Source of the DNA: Mariniphaga sp964559175
Lineage (GTDB): Bacteria > Bacteroidota > Bacteroidia > Bacteroidales > Prolixibacteraceae
Length of the DNA: 64,000 nucleotides
Direction of reading: 5' to 3'
Assembly (NCBI GenBank): GCA_964559175.1
Contig: CAZLGT010000015.1
Location: 1 to 64,000 of the forward strand
Shown one piece after another: positions 61,418 through 64,000 of this stretch. Positions within the stretch are counted from its first letter, which is position 1; each line of letters starts with the position of its first letter. The notes beneath the pieces are model-generated. The model worked only from the letters and a program-made list of their open reading frames with translations. It was not told the DNA's origin and made no database searches. The translations under genes and the position numbers were made by a program.

Positions 61418-62597
61418 ACTCTGAACTTTCAATAAAATAGGGATGATTTTCGGGTACCGGTTTCGCTTTTTCAAACGAAATAAAGAAGATTGCAAGAAAA
61501 GCTGCCAGGTAAAAGAAAGGCAATCCGATTTCAAGGAATCCGATTTTAGCGGCTTCGTGTCCAACGGCTCCGGGCATAATGGCAAGCCACAGGTCGAGGT
61601 AGTGGCCTAACAGCACAATGAGAGCAACAACTGCCAGAATGGTTGTTTGCCGTTTCGAGTTTCGTGTCATTAAAGCGAAAAAAGGTACTGTAAAATTGAC
61701 GATCAGGTTCAGGTAAAACAGGGAATTGAAATGTTCGATCCGTTCAACGTAATACACCGTTTCTTCGGGGATATTACTGTACCATATCAACAGATACTGG
61801 CTTAGCCACAGATATGCCCAGAAAATGCTGAACCCAAAAAGGTATTTTCCCAAATCGTGCAAATGCTCTTCGTTTACGTTGGGTAAAATGTTGAATTTTT
61901 TAAATGCGATTGTAATCAGAATGATAACTGCAACGGCTGCTACAAACATTCCGGAGAAAATGTACCAGCCGTAGAGGGTGCTGAACCAGTGGGCATCGAT
62001 AGACATGAGCCAGTCCCATGCAGCCATGAAGCTGGTGATGGCAAAGATAACCATGAACCAGCCCGAGGTACTTCGCAGCCGGGCAAGGTATTTTTCATGC
62101 GGTTCAAAATCGTTTTTTACCGAAATTTTTCGCAGATAAACAGCAAAAAAGCTCCAAAGCGCAAAATAAATGGCAAGTCTAAACATCCAGAAGGGTATAT
62201 TGAGGTAGGGTGTTTTTTCCTGAAGCAGCCGATCCAGTTGTCCGGTGTGTGTCCATTCAAAAAGGTTTCTCATCCCGGGGAAAGCCACAATAAAGAAGAT
62301 GACAGCGAAAGGTATGGTAATACCCATCGATTCCATGATGCGCTGAATATTAATTTGCCACGACGATTCGCCAAGCGTGTTGACTGTCCAGAAAAACAGT
62401 GCCCCAAGGCCCAGGAACAAAAACATCAGGGCATTCATCCAGAGGTTGGCCCAGATTCGGGAAGCAGGCGCCTGTTCAATAAAAACAGCCCAGAGTAATG
62501 CAATTACTCCTACACCAGCTGCAATGGCGAGCCACAGTTTTAGTTTTTTCTCAAATCTGAAAGGAACGGCATCCGGTATCTCTTTTTTCTCCATCAT
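61404..62597 (-). CDS. actF: Alternative complex III subunit ActF
   Basis: The 397-residue membrane protein has about ten helices and the family segments FLFLGLGALFFWTVN, SMGITIPFAVIFF, SWFMAAWDWLMSIDAHWFST-like TSFMAAWDWLMSIDAHW and GKYLFGFSIFWAYLWLSQYLL. It is the ActF-type NrfD-related quinol-binding subunit. The start overlaps the actD stop (ATGATGA). Here actF comes before actE, the reverse of the usual act order. Confidence 0.9.
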   Translation of the reverse strand: MMEKKEIPDAVPFRFEKKLKLWLAIAAGVGVIALLWAVFIEQAPASRIWANLWMNALMFLFLGLGALFFWTVNTLGESSWQINIQRIMESMGITIPFAVIFFIVAFPGMRNLFEWTHTGQLDRLLQEKTPYLNIPFWMFRLAIYFALWSFFAVYLRKISVKNDFEPHEKYLARLRSTSGWFMVIFAITSFMAAWDWLMSIDAHWFSTLYGWYIFSGMFVAAVAVIILITIAFKKFNILPNVNEEHLHDLGKYLFGFSIFWAYLWLSQYLLIWYSNIPEETVYYVERIEHFNSLFYLNLIVNFTVPFFALMTRNSKRQTTILAVVALIVLLGHYLDLWLAIMPGAVGHEAAKIGFLEIGLPFFYLAAFLAIFFISFEKAKPVPENHPYFIESSEYENI

Positions 62598-63115
62598 TTT
62601 TCTCCATTTACATGTTTAACATCAAGCGCACCGGTGGCGGAAAGGGCTTCAGATAATTCAGTTTCAGAAAGGCGATTCTCTTTTTCAGAAAGAATGATTT
62701 GAAAATGGTCATCGGTAACATTTTCGTCGAGAATGTCTGGAATTGACCCGGGGCCCAGGTTCGAGCGCACCAGAAACGCAATTCCCATGGCAAAAGCGGC
62801 AAAAAGTATGGTAATTTCAAATGTTCCGGGAATAAACGAAAGCACCGAGAAATAGGGCTTTCCGCCAAAATTGAGCGGCCAGCCTTCGGTGAACACCCAG
62901 TATTGAAAGTAGAACATAAGCACTGCTCCGGCAACTCCGGCAATAAATGCCACCTTGGGTAAATGCGACCGACGGTATTTCAGGGCTTTATCCAGTCCAT
63001 GCACCGGAAACGGTGTCCGCACATCGGCAATCCGGATACCTTTGTTTTGAAGCTCTTTTACAGCCTTCAGCAAATCGGGCTCATCGGTAAAATGTCCGTA
63101 AACAATTGCTCCCAT
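62594..63115 (-). CDS. actD: Alternative complex III subunit ActD (DUF3341)
   Basis: The 173-residue protein fits DUF3341: IVYGHFTDEPDLLKAVKELQNKGIRI, a PFPVHGLDKAL segment, two membrane helices (VAFIAGVAGAVLMFYFQYW and FEITILFAAFAMGIAFLV) and a C-terminal domain. It is a structural subunit of the complex. It starts 2 nt after the actC stop. Confidence 0.94.
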   Translation of the reverse strand: MGAIVYGHFTDEPDLLKAVKELQNKGIRIADVRTPFPVHGLDKALKYRRSHLPKVAFIAGVAGAVLMFYFQYWVFTEGWPLNFGGKPYFSVLSFIPGTFEITILFAAFAMGIAFLVRSNLGPGSIPDILDENVTDDHFQIILSEKENRLSETELSEALSATGALDVKHVNGEK

Positions 63116-63117
63116 AA

Positions 63118-64000
63118 CTACTGTTTTTCTGATGGTTGATTCTTGACTGGTTTTCCAATAAACTTTCGGGCCGAAGATCGCAAAACCGATTTCACTTCAG
63201 CCAGCGCAATAACCGGAAACACCCTGATAAAAAGAAAGAACAGGGTAAAAAACAATCCGAAGGTTCCAAGGTAAATGGCTACTTCCACCCAGGTTGGTTT
63301 ATACATCGACCAGCTCGATGGCAAATAATCACGGTGGAGCGATGTAACAACAATCACAAAACGCTCGAACCACATCCCGATATTTATAAAAATGGACAGC
63401 ACAAAGGTGAATGTCAGGTTTCGCCTCAGTTTTTTAAACCAAAGCAACTGCGGTGAAATAACGTTGCAGGTCATCATAATCCAGTATGCCCAGGCATAAG
63501 GCCCCATGGCCCTGTTCAAAAATGCATAGCGCTCGTATTCCACTCCGCTGTACCAGGCCATGAACAGCTCGGTAATGTATGCAATACCCACAATGGATCC
63601 GGTAGCAATAATCACTTTGTTCATGGATTCCACGTGGCCAACGGTAATGTACTCCTGCAGATTCAGGACTTTTCGGGTTACTATCATCAGTGTGAGAACC
63701 ATGGCAAAACCCGAAAATACAGCTCCGGAAACAAAATAGGGCGGAAAAATGGTGGTGTGCCAGCCGGGAATGACCGAAGTGGCGAAGTCGAAACTCACAA
63801 TGGTGTGCACCGAAAGCACAAGCGGCGCCGCCAGACCAGCGAGGATTAGGCTCATCGATTCGTGCCGCTGCCAGTGACGTGCCGAACCTTTCCACCCGAA
63901 ACTCAGAAAATTATAGACTTTCTTTTTCCAAAGCGTTTTCATGCGGTCGCGAATGGTTCCCAAATCGGGGATGAGGCCCATGTACCAGAAAAGCAGTGAA
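63118..64000 (-). CDS. actC: Alternative complex III subunit ActC, C-terminal part
   Basis: The frame stays open to the window edge and reads SLLFWYMGLIPDLGTIRDR there, the interior of an NrfD-type subunit, so the gene starts beyond 64000. About 294 of an expected 450-480 residues are visible, with six or more helices including ITELFMAWYSGVEYERYAF and WFERFVIVVTSLHRDYLPSSW. ActC is a quinol-binding membrane subunit. The Met at 63981 is internal, not the start. Confidence 0.92.
   Translation of the reverse strand, partial: SLLFWYMGLIPDLGTIRDRMKTLWKKKVYNFLSFGWKGSARHWQRHESMSLILAGLAAPLVLSVHTIVSFDFATSVIPGWHTTIFPPYFVSGAVFSGFAMVLTLMIVTRKVLNLQEYITVGHVESMNKVIIATGSIVGIAYITELFMAWYSGVEYERYAFLNRAMGPYAWAYWIMMTCNVISPQLLWFKKLRRNLTFTFVLSIFINIGMWFERFVIVVTSLHRDYLPSSWSMYKPTWVEVAIYLGTFGLFFTLFFLFIRVFPVIALAEVKSVLRSSARKFIGKPVKNQPSEKQ

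Overview
The window is a chromosomal segment from a member of the Bacteroidota, most likely a marine or sediment Marinilabiliales/Prolixibacteraceae-type bacterium (inference from gene content, not a placement). The evidence is a type IX secretion gene (porT) and a type IX C-terminal sorting domain, a TamA-like lipoprotein (TamL), DUF2723, alternative complex III genes, the order tRNA-Gly/tRNA-Thr/tuf/secE/nusG/rplKAJL/rpoBC/DUF3467, and repeated TAnnTTTG -7 promoter elements typical of the phylum's sigma factor.

Layout. 1-5.6 kb: tRNA-Gln, a DUF2723 membrane glycosyltransferase, a sugar epimerase-like SDR protein and a double universal stress protein. 6.2-7.6 kb: metK with a SAM-II riboswitch in its leader. 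7.6-9.1 kb: non-coding DNA made of degenerate repeats, a perfect 15-bp palindrome and one small lipoprotein-like gene. 9.1-21.1 kb: one 4006-residue acidic secreted protein built of about 25 Ig-like repeats, with an OB-fold-like module and a type IX sorting tail. 21.3-25.3 kb: a nitroreductase facing a minus-strand group (SDR dehydrogenase, glycosyltransferase, LytS-type kinase, LytTR regulator). 25.4-34 kb: AIR-synthase-like protein, MenG/UbiE, PorT, a TrmH methyltransferase, TamL, a sodium symporter and a helix-hairpin-helix protein. 34-48.8 kb: the conserved translation/transcription block. 48.8-52.5 kb: DUF2200, two AT-rich orphan genes embedded in related structured repeats (cassette-like), and cysK behind a leader that looks like a transcription attenuator. 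52.5-57.3 kb: a NatAB-type exporter and a TonB-dependent receptor. 57.3-58.6 kb: an AAA_14/DUF4143 ATPase gene bracketed by a perfect 34-bp direct repeat. 58.7-60.7 kb: flotillin and its NfeD partner. 60.9-64 kb: ActE, ActF, ActD and the C-terminal part of ActC of alternative complex III.

How it fits together: PorT belongs to the machine that would export the giant Ig-repeat protein; MenG makes menaquinone, whose quinol is oxidised by alternative complex III; metK and cysK both belong to sulfur amino-acid metabolism and both have structured RNA leaders. The strongest unusual points are the 34-bp duplication around the ATPase gene together with a palindrome over its promoter, the cysK attenuator, the cassette-like region at 49.3-51.3 kb, the giant surface protein, and a 10-N assembly gap that appears to be an artefact of a 3-bp contig overlap.
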